NCBI GenBank assembly: GCA_942493385.1
Contig: OW818699.1
Span: 1,984,001 to 2,048,000, forward strand
DNA length: 64,000 bases
Direction of reading: 5' to 3'
DNA from: UBA8389 sp942493385
Lineage (GTDB): Bacteria; Bacteroidota; Bacteroidia; Bacteroidales; UBA1402
Made by a program: the position numbers and the translations under genes. Below, in pieces: positions 36,728-45,840 of this stretch. The notes beneath the pieces are model-generated. The model did no database searches. It was not told the origin of the DNA and saw nothing but the letters and a program-made list of their open reading frames with translations. Each line of letters begins with the position of its first letter. Positions within the stretch are counted from its first letter, which is position 1.

Positions 36728-37615
36728 TTCAGTTTTTTCCAGAACAAAAAACAGGTACTTTTTGTCTTTAACAAAGAGTTCCGGATCGACTGCCGCCCTT
36801 TCCTTGGCAATCTTGGAATCGATCTTGGTACGAAGTCGGCCAGTCAGGTAAAAAAGCCACCCTTTCTTGTAACGCAATTTTTCAAAACCGTAGTGCTTGA
36901 TCGGTTCCAGAAAGCGTTCTAGATACAGGTTGACAAAACGGATGGTTGGAAGAACATTGGATGTCATGTCTTTTTCAACCAGAATGTTCCAACCGTGCTG
37001 GCTGACGTGTTTTCTGAAATCATCCAATCGATGGGAGCCTCGATTTTTCTCGCTTTCGTTGGTCCGGAAATAATCGGTAATGATCCAACGCCCATTTGGC
37101 AGGATGGACTCATCAACCTTCCGAAAAGCTTCGTCCAACGTGATGTACTGCAACGATTCGGAATTGATGATGGTGCCATAGCGTTTGCCTGGTAAGAAAT
37201 GCTCGAACTTGCAGCGGTGGCACTTTAGTTTAGGGTGCCTGCCGCTGATGTAGTCAATCTGGTTCTTGTTGGGTGTGAGCACCTCAACATCCATCGATTG
37301 TTCCAACATCAATTCGGCCAGACCGCCCATGCCACAGCCCACATCAAGTACAGGATTCTTTTTGTCGGCAACTTGAGCCAAAATGTTGTTGGCATAGCGG
37401 TGTTGTGCATCACCCACTTGTTTGAGTGAGATCTCATCGGGTTTTACATCGGTGTCTTCGAAATATCCCCAATGCAACATATTGTTGTTCAGTATCTTAG
37501 AATACAAGTATAATTCCAGGTCGTAAGACGATTTGTCAAACTTGGCATTTTGTTTGTTGAAACGGTAGGCTCTGACCCACTCCACAGGATTTAAAAAAGG
37601 TGTGATCGCACTCAT
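36722..37615 (-). CDS. Class I SAM-dependent methyltransferase
   Basis: 297 residues starting at an ATG that overlaps the stop of the sensor kinase gene (ATGA), so the two are translationally coupled. The SAM-binding motif I is VLDVGCGMGGLAELML (residue ~95). Upstream, NNMLHWGYFED resembles the LHxGYF segment seen before the SAM motif in cyclopropane-fatty-acid-synthase-like and small-molecule C- or O-methyltransferases. GRWIITDYFR corresponds to post-motif III. Substrate unknown; a lipid or quinone-like molecule is possible but not shown. It is convergent with cca, whose 3' end it overlaps. The coupling to a sensor kinase is the only functional hint. Confidence 0.8.
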   Translation of the reverse strand: MSAITPFLNPVEWVRAYRFNKQNAKFDKSSYDLELYLYSKILNNNMLHWGYFEDTDVKPDEISLKQVGDAQHRYANNILAQVADKKNPVLDVGCGMGGLAELMLEQSMDVEVLTPNKNQIDYISGRHPKLKCHRCKFEHFLPGKRYGTIINSESLQYITLDEAFRKVDESILPNGRWIITDYFRTNESEKNRGSHRLDDFRKHVSQHGWNILVEKDMTSNVLPTIRFVNLYLERFLEPIKHYGFEKLRYKKGWLFYLTGRLRTKIDSKIAKERAAVDPELFVKDKKYLFFVLEKTEL

Positions 37616-39345
37616 CAATTGGAATTTTTTATTGGTATACTATTTTTCTCATTTTGAACGGTTGGCGTATAGGGCACCGTAAAATAAAAGCTGCTCCCTT
37701 TTCCGATTTCGGACTCCAACCAAATTTTACCTTTCAGAAGGTCAATCAAGCCCTTAACGATGGCAAGTCCCAAGCCAGTACCGCTCATATTATCCGTCTT
37801 CTCGATGTTAAGACGTGTGAAATAATCGAATATTTTCAGTTGCTTGTCCTTTGGTATGCCTTTGCCGGTGTCGGTCACAAAAAACACGATTTCACCCTTG
37901 TCATCTTCGAAACAACCAGCGTCGATTTTGCCTTCTTTGGTGAATTTGAAGGCGTTGGAAAGAAGTTGAACAAAAATTTCCTTCAATTTCCCAAAATCCG
38001 TTACGATTGTTATTTGTTTGCTGTCCGTTTTGGTATGAATGTATAAATCAATGTTTTCCTTACCGGAACGCATTTTGAATTTTTCAAATTGCACACTCAG
38101 CTCATCAAATAAAGCATCCAGATCACAGACATTGGATTGTATTTGTATACTGCCAGAATTGATTCTTGACATGTCGATCATGCTGTTCACAATATCCAGC
38201 AAATCCTGACATCGATGGGAAATGATTTCGGTGCATTCCTTTAGCTGTTCTTTGTTGTCGAACTGTTCGGGCAAAATCTGTGAGAACCCCATGATGGCAT
38301 TCATCGGTGTACGCATTTCGTGTGAGATGTTGGCCAGAAAGGCCGATTTAAGACGGTCCGATTCCTCAGCCCGAATCTTGGCTTTTTCAAGTTCTTCCTG
38401 TGTAAGGATTGACTTTTCAATGATTTCGGCTATTTGTACATATTCACCCCCATATTTTTTAAGCTTCGGAATAAGGATCTTGTTTCCGTTCAGGATGCTG
38501 CTAAGATATCGAAGGGGGTTGCCAATAAGGAAATACAAACTCAAAAATACAATCAATAAGAACAAAAAGGCAGAAACGGAGTAAATCAGGATGACGTTCC
38601 TTGAAAATTCATCGTTCAGTTTCAAGTAGGGTGCAGGCCGGACGATTTTTAGATACGCCAATGTTTGGCCTGAATAACCGCTCAGTTTCTTATAAAATGT
38701 TACTGACTCATCGTTGAAGCCAATGGCTTTGCGCCTAGGAACAACGGTGAGTTCGGAGCCGCTTATCCGCTCCAACTCCTGCAAGAACTTCGTGTCCCAA
38801 TATTTTATCATGAAAAAATAACCCTGAGGCTTGGTGAGCCGTTGCTGGTCGTTGGTCGGATGAATGGTTGCGGCGTACAAAATACCGATACGACCGCTTT
38901 CCTTGTCGAAAAAGTAGGCGTTCAGCAATCTTTTTCTGAAAAGGTCTTTCAGTAGTTGCTTGGCTTGCAGTATCAAAGCTGGAACCTGCTCTTGTTCGTT
39001 GGGGTAGGAGTAAATGACGGTTGAATCATCGGGAGCAATCAAAAAAACATGATCGACGTCATAACTTCGAATGATGGTAGCCAGGTTTTCATCCGACCAA
39101 GCTTGATCACCAGTCTTCACAAAATCACACATGTCGTCCCAGTACGTGTAGTCGTCCACTTGTTGGGCATATCGGGAAGAACTGTTTTGCAATAAGCTTT
39201 CGATGGCCTGACCGTACTGATTGGTAGTGAGTTTCACCAAATCCCTCTGCTGTGTATTCTCCGTATGAAGCAAGAAAAACAAGGACATTCCCAAAAGGAA
39301 TATCAATACAAGTACCAGGGACAGTATTTTGTAGGATGTTTTCAA
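37615..39345 (-). CDS. Membrane sensor histidine kinase with CHASE4-like periplasmic domain
   Basis: 576 residues. TM1 is at ~7-27 and TM2 at ~250-273; between them lies a periplasmic domain with YTYWDDMCDFVKTGDQAW and DHVFLIAPDDSTVIYSYP, resembling CHASE4. The kinase core contains the H-box NISHEMRTPMNAIMGFS (phospho-acceptor His342), the N-box LSNAFKFTKEG, G1 DTGKGIP and G2 GTGLGLAIVKGL. No receiver domain or response-regulator gene is adjacent, so it is an orphan kinase whose partner lies elsewhere. It is in an operon with DUF4301 (9-bp gap upstream) and a methyltransferase (4-bp overlap downstream). The signal is unknown. Confidence 0.9.
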   Translation of the reverse strand: MKTSYKILSLVLVLIFLLGMSLFFLLHTENTQQRDLVKLTTNQYGQAIESLLQNSSSRYAQQVDDYTYWDDMCDFVKTGDQAWSDENLATIIRSYDVDHVFLIAPDDSTVIYSYPNEQEQVPALILQAKQLLKDLFRKRLLNAYFFDKESGRIGILYAATIHPTNDQQRLTKPQGYFFMIKYWDTKFLQELERISGSELTVVPRRKAIGFNDESVTFYKKLSGYSGQTLAYLKIVRPAPYLKLNDEFSRNVILIYSVSAFLFLLIVFLSLYFLIGNPLRYLSSILNGNKILIPKLKKYGGEYVQIAEIIEKSILTQEELEKAKIRAEESDRLKSAFLANISHEMRTPMNAIMGFSQILPEQFDNKEQLKECTEIISHRCQDLLDIVNSMIDMSRINSGSIQIQSNVCDLDALFDELSVQFEKFKMRSGKENIDLYIHTKTDSKQITIVTDFGKLKEIFVQLLSNAFKFTKEGKIDAGCFEDDKGEIVFFVTDTGKGIPKDKQLKIFDYFTRLNIEKTDNMSGTGLGLAIVKGLIDLLKGKIWLESEIGKGSSFYFTVPYTPTVQNEKNSIPIKNSN

Positions 39346-39354
39346 CTGGATGGA

Positions 39355-40875
39355 TTATTGATGTTCTGGACGCAGCAAATCGTTGACCGTCTTCACCGGG
39401 TTGAAGGTAATAGCGGGCACTTCCACGAATATCGTATTCCAGTTGGACATAGCTCCATTCCACAAACCAGGAAGTTCCAGCGCTTTCAGTTCCTTACCAC
39501 CTTTGGATTTGTAGGAGATGAATGCTGTTTTGGGATCCACAAAATCCGTCAGTTTGAATTTTTCACCTTGATAATTGCGAAGGGCACAAACCAGATCCAC
39601 CGGATTGAAGTGGGTGCCTTGTTCGAACATTGCTTTCTTCCGAGAATCGTTCAGGTCAATTTGTGTGCTCTCCAGTATTTGCAGTGAAATCGTACCGTCC
39701 GAATTGTAGGCCCAGAACGGTCCGCCACCGGGTTCGCCCTCGTTGCGAACCATGCCGCAGACTCGAATAGGTCGGTTGAGCTTCTTAATCAAATAGATGG
39801 CTAGCTCGCTGTCTTCCAGGTTCTTAATTTCTGGGTTGCGGGTGCACAAATCGTGTTGGACAAAATGAATGATTTCCAGCAACTGTTCCCTTTCGTAATG
39901 TCCGCCTTCCAATAAACGGATGGCTTCGAACACTTTTTTCTGGCGGGAAATCAAAATGCCGGCAATTATTTTTTTATAACGCACGGTGGTGTCTTTCAGA
40001 CGATCCGGTACGATGTTGTCGATGTTCTTGACGAAAACCACGTCACTGTCCAAATCGTTGAGGTTTTCAATCAAAGCGCCGTGACCTCCAGGGCGGAACA
40101 AAATCCGTCCATTCTCGCGGAAAGGGTTGTTATCGCTGTCAGCCGCTACGGTGTCGGTGCTTGATTTCTGTTCGGAGAAGCTGATGTTTAGCCGAATGCC
40201 GTAGCCTTTTTCCACCGCTGGCGCCGAAGCGTTCACTTCTGCTTCAAACAATGCCCTATGTTCCGGTGAGACGGTAAAATGGACATTGACCTGATTGGTG
40301 TTGGTTTTGGCATACAAGGCACCTTCCACCAAATGTTCCACCACGGCTTTGCGTTTTTCGTCACCATAGGCATGAAAACGCAGCAAGCCTTTGGGAAGGG
40401 AACCATAATTCAGGCCGCTGGGTAGGAGCAGATTCTGAATCACTGATTTATAATCAGAGCCTTCGAACAAAGCATCGATGCCTTTTCCTGAATTCTTCAG
40501 ACAGGCATCGTCAAGCTCCTTTGCAAATGCGAAGCGATGGATTTCAGCGAAAAATTTCGTCATGAACGCATTGGAAGGTTGGTCGGATGCTCCTTCCATG
40601 AATTCAAACAAGTCTTTGAACATGCGGCTGGCTGCCCCCGAGGCCGGAACGAATTTTTGTACATTGTGGTCTTCGCCAAGGTATTGATCCCAAGCCTGTA
40701 AGGCATTATTTTCAGCTGTTTTGTCCAATTTGAGGATGCCATTTTCAATGGAAGCGGATCCAGCCAGTTCCAGAAACGGGAAACCGGTTTTGAAATCATT
40801 CAATTGGTTTATAACCTGTTCTTTAGAGCTGTTTTTGGCTTTAAACTGGGCGAGGTCTTCAGTAGTGAACATCAT
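39355..40875 (-). CDS. DUF4301 family protein
   Basis: About 506 residues starting at the first of two adjacent ATGs (MMFTTEDLAQF). The sequence matches the Bacteroidota DUF4301 family as I know it: QKFVPASGAASRMFKDLFEF near residue 85, LPKGLLRFHAYGDEKRKAVVEHL, NPFRENGRILFRPGGHGALIENL and CGMVRNEGEPGGGPFW. The glycine- and arginine-rich motifs look like a nucleotide-sugar or phosphate-binding enzyme (SGAASRMFK recalls nucleotidyltransferase loops), but the biochemical function is not known to me. No signal peptide, so cytoplasmic. First gene of a three-gene operon with the sensor kinase and methyltransferase, divergent from the RelA/SpoT gene. Confidence 0.8.
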   Translation of the reverse strand: MMFTTEDLAQFKAKNSSKEQVINQLNDFKTGFPFLELAGSASIENGILKLDKTAENNALQAWDQYLGEDHNVQKFVPASGAASRMFKDLFEFMEGASDQPSNAFMTKFFAEIHRFAFAKELDDACLKNSGKGIDALFEGSDYKSVIQNLLLPSGLNYGSLPKGLLRFHAYGDEKRKAVVEHLVEGALYAKTNTNQVNVHFTVSPEHRALFEAEVNASAPAVEKGYGIRLNISFSEQKSSTDTVAADSDNNPFRENGRILFRPGGHGALIENLNDLDSDVVFVKNIDNIVPDRLKDTTVRYKKIIAGILISRQKKVFEAIRLLEGGHYEREQLLEIIHFVQHDLCTRNPEIKNLEDSELAIYLIKKLNRPIRVCGMVRNEGEPGGGPFWAYNSDGTISLQILESTQIDLNDSRKKAMFEQGTHFNPVDLVCALRNYQGEKFKLTDFVDPKTAFISYKSKGGKELKALELPGLWNGAMSNWNTIFVEVPAITFNPVKTVNDLLRPEHQ

Positions 40876-40900
40876 GTGGGTTGAGTTGTTGGTTGCCTTA

Positions 40901-40908
40901 CAAAGATA
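40901..40908 (-). promoter_or_regulatory. -7 element (TATCTTTG) of the DUF4301 operon
   Basis: It matches TAnnTTTG on the minus strand, about 26 bp upstream of the DUF4301 start. The divergent rel gene has only a near match (TACTTTTA at 40950-40957, + strand). Confidence 0.5.
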
Positions 40909-40980
40909 AAAATTCCCACTAAAATCCACTATTTTTCTGCTGAATATCGTACTTTTACAGGTATCTTAATTGTTACTGAC

Positions 40981-43188
40981 ATGAATTTCTCCGATGAAGA
41001 ACGGCTTCGATTGTTGAAGTTGTATCGCAAACTACTCCGACTGGTTCTGGACGAGACCACCCGTGGATTTATAAAAGATCTTCGGGTGCTCATGAAGCGT
41101 GCTACCGAAGCAGGTGTCTTTCAGCGGGTTGTGCCACAGATCAATCCTTTGGTCCGCAATCTTAACACCGCTTATGTTGTGGCCAGTGAAATGGGTTTGC
41201 GTCGTTCTTCGGTGATCAGCGCCATGCTTTATGACGTGATCATGTCCGGATTTCTCACTGTCGATGAGGCAGAAAAAACATTCGGACCCTCCGTCGGTGG
41301 CATTCTTCGTGGCTTGACCAAAGCAAACGAACTTTACGACCGCAACACTGCGATCGAGACGGAGAACTTCAGGAACCTCTTGCTTTCCTTTGCACAGGAC
41401 GGCCGTGTCATTCTAATCATGATAGCCGACCGACTCAACACGATGCGGGTGCTCAAATATTACTCACCCGAACATCAACAAAAAATAGCCCGCGAGGCAT
41501 CCTACCTGTTCGCACCCTTGGCTCACCGCATGGGCTTGTATGCCATCAAAACGGAGTTGGAAGACCTTTCCATGAAGTTTACGCAAGCTGCAGTATATCA
41601 AGAGATTGCACGGAAACTTGATGAAACCAAGACATCACGTGAAGCGTACATCAAAAATTTTGTCGAACCCATCAAGAAGCGCATCGGTGAATCGACGGAG
41701 TTGAAATTCGAGATCAAAGGCCGAACCAAATCCATCAGTTCCATCTGGAACAAACTCAAGAAGCAGAAAATTCCGTTCGAAGACATCTACGATTTGTTTG
41801 CCATTCGATTGATAATCGATTGCGAAAAGGAGCAGGAAAAATCGGCTTGTTGGCAGGCATATTCCATCGTCACCGACATGCATACGCCCAACACGTCGCG
41901 CCTCAAGGACTGGATTTCCATCCCAAAAAGCAACGGCTACGAATCCTTGCACATTACTGTGATGGGGCAGGAGGGCAAATGGGTCGAAGTGCAGATCCGT
42001 ACCCGCCGCATGGACGAAATTGCCGAACGCGGCTTGGCTGCGCACTGGAAATACAAAGGGATCAAGAGTGAAAACGGACTGGACGAAATGCTGAACCGCA
42101 TCCGTGAAATCCTCGAATCGGCTGAAACGACTTCTGCAGGACTGATGGACGATTTCAAGATGAACCTGTATGAGCACGAGATCTACGTGTTCTCACCCAA
42201 AGGGGAACTGTATAAACTGCCAAAAGGAGCTACTGTACTTGATTTTGCCTACAGCATCCACACGAATCTGGGCAACAAATGCGTCGGTGCGAAAGTGGAC
42301 GGAAAGAACGTCCCCATCCGTTATGAGCTTAAAAGCGGCGACCAGGTGGAAATCCAGACCGGTTCCAACCAAACACCCAAGCAAGACTGGATCAATTATG
42401 TAGTTACTTCCAAGGCACGAAATAAGATCAAGCAGACCTTGAAGGAGGCTGAGCTCAAGCAAGCGGAATTCGGCAAGGAAAACCTGAAGCGGCGAATGAA
42501 GAACCGCAAGATCGAGTACGATGAGGGTATTTTGATGCGCGTCATCAAAAAGCTGAAATTCAAGACGGTTACGGAGTTTTATGCTGCGCTGGGAGCAGAA
42601 CACCTGGAAATGACTCAGGTTCTGGAAATGTTTCTGGAGTTCGAAAAGGCTGAAAAAACCGTCAACGAGCCATCTGAGGCGCGTTCAGCAGAGACGTACG
42701 TGGTAGAAGTGGCGGAAGAAGTTCAGCATTCCAGAGAAGACGTCCTACTCATTGACCAGCAACTCAAAGGCATCGATTTCAAATTGGCCAAATGTTGCAA
42801 CCCGATTTATGGGGATGAGGTGTTTGGCTTCGTTTCTGCTGCGGGAGGCTTCAAGATTCACCGAACCGATTGCCCGAATGCGCCAAGCATGCTTGACCGT
42901 TTTGGCTACCGGGTGGTCAAAGCCAAATGGGCAGGCAAGGCTGAAGGCTCGAATTATCCCACGACGTTGTACGTGGTTGGTCTCGACGACATCGGCATTG
43001 TGACCAACATCACGTCCATGATTTCCAAGGAACCGGGTGTAAGCTTGCGTTCCATCAGCATCGATTCCACGGATGGTTTGTTCCATGGGCAGTTGACTGT
43101 CAATGTGAGTGATACGCGCCAGCTGAATGGACTTATAAAGAAAATCCAGACTGTTAAGGGGGTCAAACAAGTAAACCGCACAATTTAA
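40981..43188 (+). CDS. relA: RelA/SpoT homologue, (p)ppGpp synthetase with degenerate HD domain
   Basis: 735 residues with the long-RSH layout: HD-like region (~1-190), synthetase (~225-350), TGS (~395-455, IYVFSPKGELYKLPKGATVLDFAYSIH split around the motif), helical and zinc-finger-like parts (AKCCNPIYGDEV) and a C-terminal ACT domain (~660-735). The enzyme makes (p)ppGpp from ATP and GTP/GDP in the stringent response. The hydrolase site looks inactive: the usual HD pair is Tyr84-Asp85 (SAMLYDVI) and the upstream metal-binding His is not seen, although Asp150 (ADRLNTMR) remains. The synthetase carries the RXKD motif (R307-L-K-D310) typical of Rel/SpoT rather than the EXDD of proteobacterial RelA. 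It overlaps the convergent GH63-like gene by 4 bp. Confidence 0.93.
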   Translation: MNFSDEERLRLLKLYRKLLRLVLDETTRGFIKDLRVLMKRATEAGVFQRVVPQINPLVRNLNTAYVVASEMGLRRSSVISAMLYDVIMSGFLTVDEAEKTFGPSVGGILRGLTKANELYDRNTAIETENFRNLLLSFAQDGRVILIMIADRLNTMRVLKYYSPEHQQKIAREASYLFAPLAHRMGLYAIKTELEDLSMKFTQAAVYQEIARKLDETKTSREAYIKNFVEPIKKRIGESTELKFEIKGRTKSISSIWNKLKKQKIPFEDIYDLFAIRLIIDCEKEQEKSACWQAYSIVTDMHTPNTSRLKDWISIPKSNGYESLHITVMGQEGKWVEVQIRTRRMDEIAERGLAAHWKYKGIKSENGLDEMLNRIREILESAETTSAGLMDDFKMNLYEHEIYVFSPKGELYKLPKGATVLDFAYSIHTNLGNKCVGAKVDGKNVPIRYELKSGDQVEIQTGSNQTPKQDWINYVVTSKARNKIKQTLKEAELKQAEFGKENLKRRMKNRKIEYDEGILMRVIKKLKFKTVTEFYAALGAEHLEMTQVLEMFLEFEKAEKTVNEPSEARSAETYVVEVAEEVQHSREDVLLIDQQLKGIDFKLAKCCNPIYGDEVFGFVSAAGGFKIHRTDCPNAPSMLDRFGYRVVKAKWAGKAEGSNYPTTLYVVGLDDIGIVTNITSMISKEPGVSLRSISIDSTDGLFHGQLTVNVSDTRQLNGLIKKIQTVKGVKQVNRTI

Positions 43189-44564
43189 AACTCCGAAATG
43201 AGGGGTTTGTTATCAAGCCAGGCGGCCATGTTTAAGACTAATAAATTCCAGTTTTGGAAGCCTTTGTTGAGGACGGGTTCGCCGTTTTCGGGCAGGTAGT
43301 ATTCGTGGAGGGCACCGAAACGTTCGTAGTCACGTCCAAGTAGCAAGATGGTTTTTTCGGCGAGTTCCTTCGCTTCTGCTTTGTATCCATATTTTATCAA
43401 TCCTCTGAATACCAAGTAGTTTACATTTATCCAGATGGGTCCGTTCCAGGAGGAAGGATTACCGCTGGCTCGCAGGTCGTACATTTTTTCCAACGGAGAA
43501 AGTGAACGAATGCCGGCAGGTGAATTAAAGGAAGTGGTATCGTGAAATTGTTTGGCGACGATTTGTGCGGCTTGCTCCGGTGTGGCGATGCCTGACCATA
43601 GTGCCATGAAACCGCTCCATACGCTAAAGCGCTGAATCAGGCAATTGTAGCCGCGGGGCTGACCGGTATGGAAAAAGAATTTTCCGGGTTGCAGGCTGTC
43701 CAATTCGGGTTTTTCCACCGGGCGTAAGTTCAAATCAACACTGTAGTAAAAACCGTCCCGTTGGTCCCAGCAATGTTCACGGACGCTTGCTAAGAGCTTT
43801 GAAGCCTCACTTCGGTACTTGGCGGCGATTTCGGGCATTTTTAACTGGATGGCCAAGTAATCCATGGCCATTAATTCCTTGTACATGAGCGCATTCAGAA
43901 ATATGGAACCAGAACTGCCGTCAGGACGGTAAAACGTACTTGGGTCGGTATCCACGCCGATGGCCTGGTCGTTTTGCCAATACATCAGACCGGTGGATTG
44001 ATTTCGGTGAAAATTAAGGTACAGGTTTTCAAATGCTTGCAAGGTATAGAAATCTTCCCGCAACCATTCGGCGTCGCCGTTCGTGTTTTTTACGATGAAG
44101 GCCGCATGTTGAGCTAATGTCGGTTTGTGCATGTTGCTCTTCCAAAGGTTCTTGCCTTTGAGCATTTCTCCCCTGGATGGTGCGTTGCGTTCGATCCAGA
44201 TGGGAATCCAACCGTCCATGCCACCGTAACTCAGCGCGTTCAGCACACAACCTTGCTCGTATTTCAGCGCTTGTTGGCTGTCTTTTTCCGTGCCTTTTTC
44301 AAGCAGGATCTGCCTTAAGGCTATATTGCTTAGCCAGGAATCCCAGTCCCAGAGCATATCCAAATATTGGCTGCTGCCTGGTGCAAGAAACGGAAATTTC
44401 AAAGATCCGCCCGGCTCCCGATACATTCCTTTCATGTCCTTGTAAATCTGATCCCTACAGATTTTCTTGTATTTATCGACGTTGGCTTGGGTTCGGGCCG
44501 GCATTTGTGCGGTCAACGACAGCGCAAAACTCGTCATTACTAAGATGATCAGTACTTTTTTCAT
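43185..44564 (-). CDS. Secreted GH63/MGH1-like (alpha/alpha)6 glycoside hydrolase
   Basis: 459 residues with a signal peptide (MKKVLIILVMTSFALSLTAQ). Motifs of clan GH-G/GH-L six-hairpin enzymes are visible: YLDMLWDWDSW (~residue 70), GGMDGWIPIWIER, KPTLAQHAAFIV, CWDQRDGFYYSVDL, NPSSWNGPIWINVNYLVFRGL and LHEYYLPENGEPV. This pattern fits GH63/mannosylglycerate-hydrolase-like and trehalase-related proteins; the trehalase signatures themselves are not seen. Predicted to cleave an alpha-glucosidic bond in the periplasm, but the substrate is unassigned. Last gene of the DUF2721-AlkD-GH operon (3-bp gap); convergent with rel. No SusC/SusD nearby, so this is not part of a typical PUL. Confidence 0.75.
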   Translation of the reverse strand: MKKVLIILVMTSFALSLTAQMPARTQANVDKYKKICRDQIYKDMKGMYREPGGSLKFPFLAPGSSQYLDMLWDWDSWLSNIALRQILLEKGTEKDSQQALKYEQGCVLNALSYGGMDGWIPIWIERNAPSRGEMLKGKNLWKSNMHKPTLAQHAAFIVKNTNGDAEWLREDFYTLQAFENLYLNFHRNQSTGLMYWQNDQAIGVDTDPSTFYRPDGSSGSIFLNALMYKELMAMDYLAIQLKMPEIAAKYRSEASKLLASVREHCWDQRDGFYYSVDLNLRPVEKPELDSLQPGKFFFHTGQPRGYNCLIQRFSVWSGFMALWSGIATPEQAAQIVAKQFHDTTSFNSPAGIRSLSPLEKMYDLRASGNPSSWNGPIWINVNYLVFRGLIKYGYKAEAKELAEKTILLLGRDYERFGALHEYYLPENGEPVLNKGFQNWNLLVLNMAAWLDNKPLISEF

Positions 44565-44567
44565 GGT

Positions 44568-45278
44568 TTACATTTCTCCTTTCAGAAAGGCTAGTCGTTG
44601 ATTTTCTGGGTATTTTTCAATGGCATATCGCAACATGGTGCGGGGCATGGTTTTGTATCGGTCATTTTCGAGTAGGAATTCCGTTTCGACCAAGAAATTT
44701 CGTTTGCCCATCTCGCGAAGCATCCAGCCGACGGCCTTGTGAATGAGGTCGTGCTTGTGGTTGAGCAAGATCTTTGAAATGTTCATGCAATCCTCATAAT
44801 CGTCTTTCTTTAGAAGCGTATACGTGGAAACGATGGAAATGCGCTGCTCCCACAAATTGCTGCTTACAGCCAAATCATACAACGGTTTACGGTCCTTGTC
44901 CAACAACCAGCCGCCAACGATGTGGTGGCAAGTGACATCCACCAAATCCCAGTTGTTGAAATGAGGGGCATGGTTTATGTAAAACTCATAAATCGCCTGT
45001 TTTTCGGCATTCGAACCCTTTTTGAAAAGGTTGACCAACAAAATACCGGCAGCCAGTCTCACTTCGTGTACCGGATCGATAAGCAACAACTCGATTTCCT
45101 CCAACGGCATTTTCGGAAACTTGGCTGCTATGCTGCGGGTTTCAGGAACCGACAATCCCCAAAAAATATCACCTTCACCGTACTGACCGGGCCCAGTCTT
45201 GAAAAATCGTTGCAGAAAATAGCCCTTTTCAGGATTTCTTTTGCGCTTCAGTTCTTCGCGCAGATCGGTAGCTGTCAT
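44568..45278 (-). CDS. AlkD-like DNA alkylation repair protein
   Basis: 236 residues built of HEAT-like helical repeats, the AlkC/AlkD superfamily. Recognisable segments are YFKTG-type KTGPGQYGEGDIFWGLSVPETR, HEVRLAAGILLV, NNWDLVDVTCHHIVGGWL and HDLIHKAVGWMLREMGK. AlkD enzymes are DNA glycosylases that remove N3- and N7-alkylated purines without base flipping; the Trp/Asp in NNWDLVD correspond to the usual active-site region. Cytoplasmic. The start codon overlaps the DUF2721 stop (ATGA), and the next gene begins 3 bp after its stop. The genomic partners give no hint of regulation by alkylation damage. Confidence 0.87.
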   Translation of the reverse strand: MTATDLREELKRKRNPEKGYFLQRFFKTGPGQYGEGDIFWGLSVPETRSIAAKFPKMPLEEIELLLIDPVHEVRLAAGILLVNLFKKGSNAEKQAIYEFYINHAPHFNNWDLVDVTCHHIVGGWLLDKDRKPLYDLAVSSNLWEQRISIVSTYTLLKKDDYEDCMNISKILLNHKHDLIHKAVGWMLREMGKRNFLVETEFLLENDRYKTMPRTMLRYAIEKYPENQRLAFLKGEM

Positions 45279-45760
45279 GGTATCAGGTGTTTTTCAGTGT
45301 TCTCTTCTTTCTTGGACGAATTCGTGAAAAGACCGGTCAGGGTACTCCGCAGGGATTTGTCCTGCTCCATTTTTTCCATGTCGCTCAAGTAAATGTCCAA
45401 GGCGCGGATTGATATTTGAATTTCACGTATGGAAATGCCCAGCGAACAAATCAAGAGTACCAATGCCAATCCAAAAATCCATGCGGCAATAGCCTGTAAA
45501 CCAATATAAATGGCAAACATGGTCACCACGCAAAGCAACAAACTTCCCACGCCCAACCATTGCATGTTACGGGTCAATGTGAGGCGTTTCCTAAGGTTGG
45601 TTATTTGTGCGGCAGTGAGCGCGTCCGGATTCTCCAAGTATTTGTCTTTTAACGTCCTAACCAATTGAGCGTAGGAGAGGAAGCGGTTAGTGTACGCCAG
45701 CATCAACAAAGAGATGGCAGAAAAAAGAAAAGTTGGTGTTATTAAAGTAATTTCCTGCAT
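45275..45760 (-). CDS. DUF2721 membrane protein
   Basis: 161 residues starting at MQEITLITPTFL; an upstream in-frame codon is rejected because it falls in the 5' leader. Hydrophobic segments are at ~10-25, ~70-90 and ~93-115 (LLLCVVTMFAIYIGLQAIAA), with a short charged loop containing RKRLTLTRN and a C-terminal cytoplasmic tail rich in charged residues. The pattern matches the DUF2721 family (small inner-membrane proteins of unknown function). First gene of an operon with the AlkD-like and GH63-like genes, divergent from menA with which it shares a promoter region. Confidence 0.75.
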   Translation of the reverse strand: MQEITLITPTFLFSAISLLMLAYTNRFLSYAQLVRTLKDKYLENPDALTAAQITNLRKRLTLTRNMQWLGVGSLLLCVVTMFAIYIGLQAIAAWIFGLALVLLICSLGISIREIQISIRALDIYLSDMEKMEQDKSLRSTLTGLFTNSSKKEENTEKHLIP

Positions 45761-45787
45761 GGTTGGAAGGTTAAGACAGTTGTTCAG

Positions 45788-45795
45788 CAAAAGTA
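45788..45795 (-). promoter_or_regulatory. -7 element (TACTTTTG) of the DUF2721 operon
   Basis: It matches TAnnTTTG on the minus strand, 27 bp upstream of the DUF2721 ATG. It lies back-to-back with the menA element 23 bp away. Confidence 0.55.
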
Positions 45796-45818
45796 GCATT
45801 AATCTGATTTTTTGACTG

Positions 45819-45826
45819 TACTTTTG
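45819..45826 (+). promoter_or_regulatory. -7 element (TACTTTTG) of menA
   Basis: It matches TAnnTTTG and lies 14 bp before the menA ATG, giving a very short leader. No convincing -33 TTG at the expected spacing. Confidence 0.5.
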
Positions 45827-45840
45827 CAGAAAAATATCCC

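Noticed and set aside
43185..44564. Trehalase assignment
   Set aside because: Trehalase signature motifs are not seen; the WDWDSW and NGPIWINVNYL pattern fits GH63/MGH1-like enzymes more generally.
43185..45760. A combined DNA-repair and sugar-hydrolase system (DUF2721, AlkD-like, GH63-like)
   Set aside because: The genes are in one operon but show no functional link beyond spacing; I treat them as an ordinary mixed operon.
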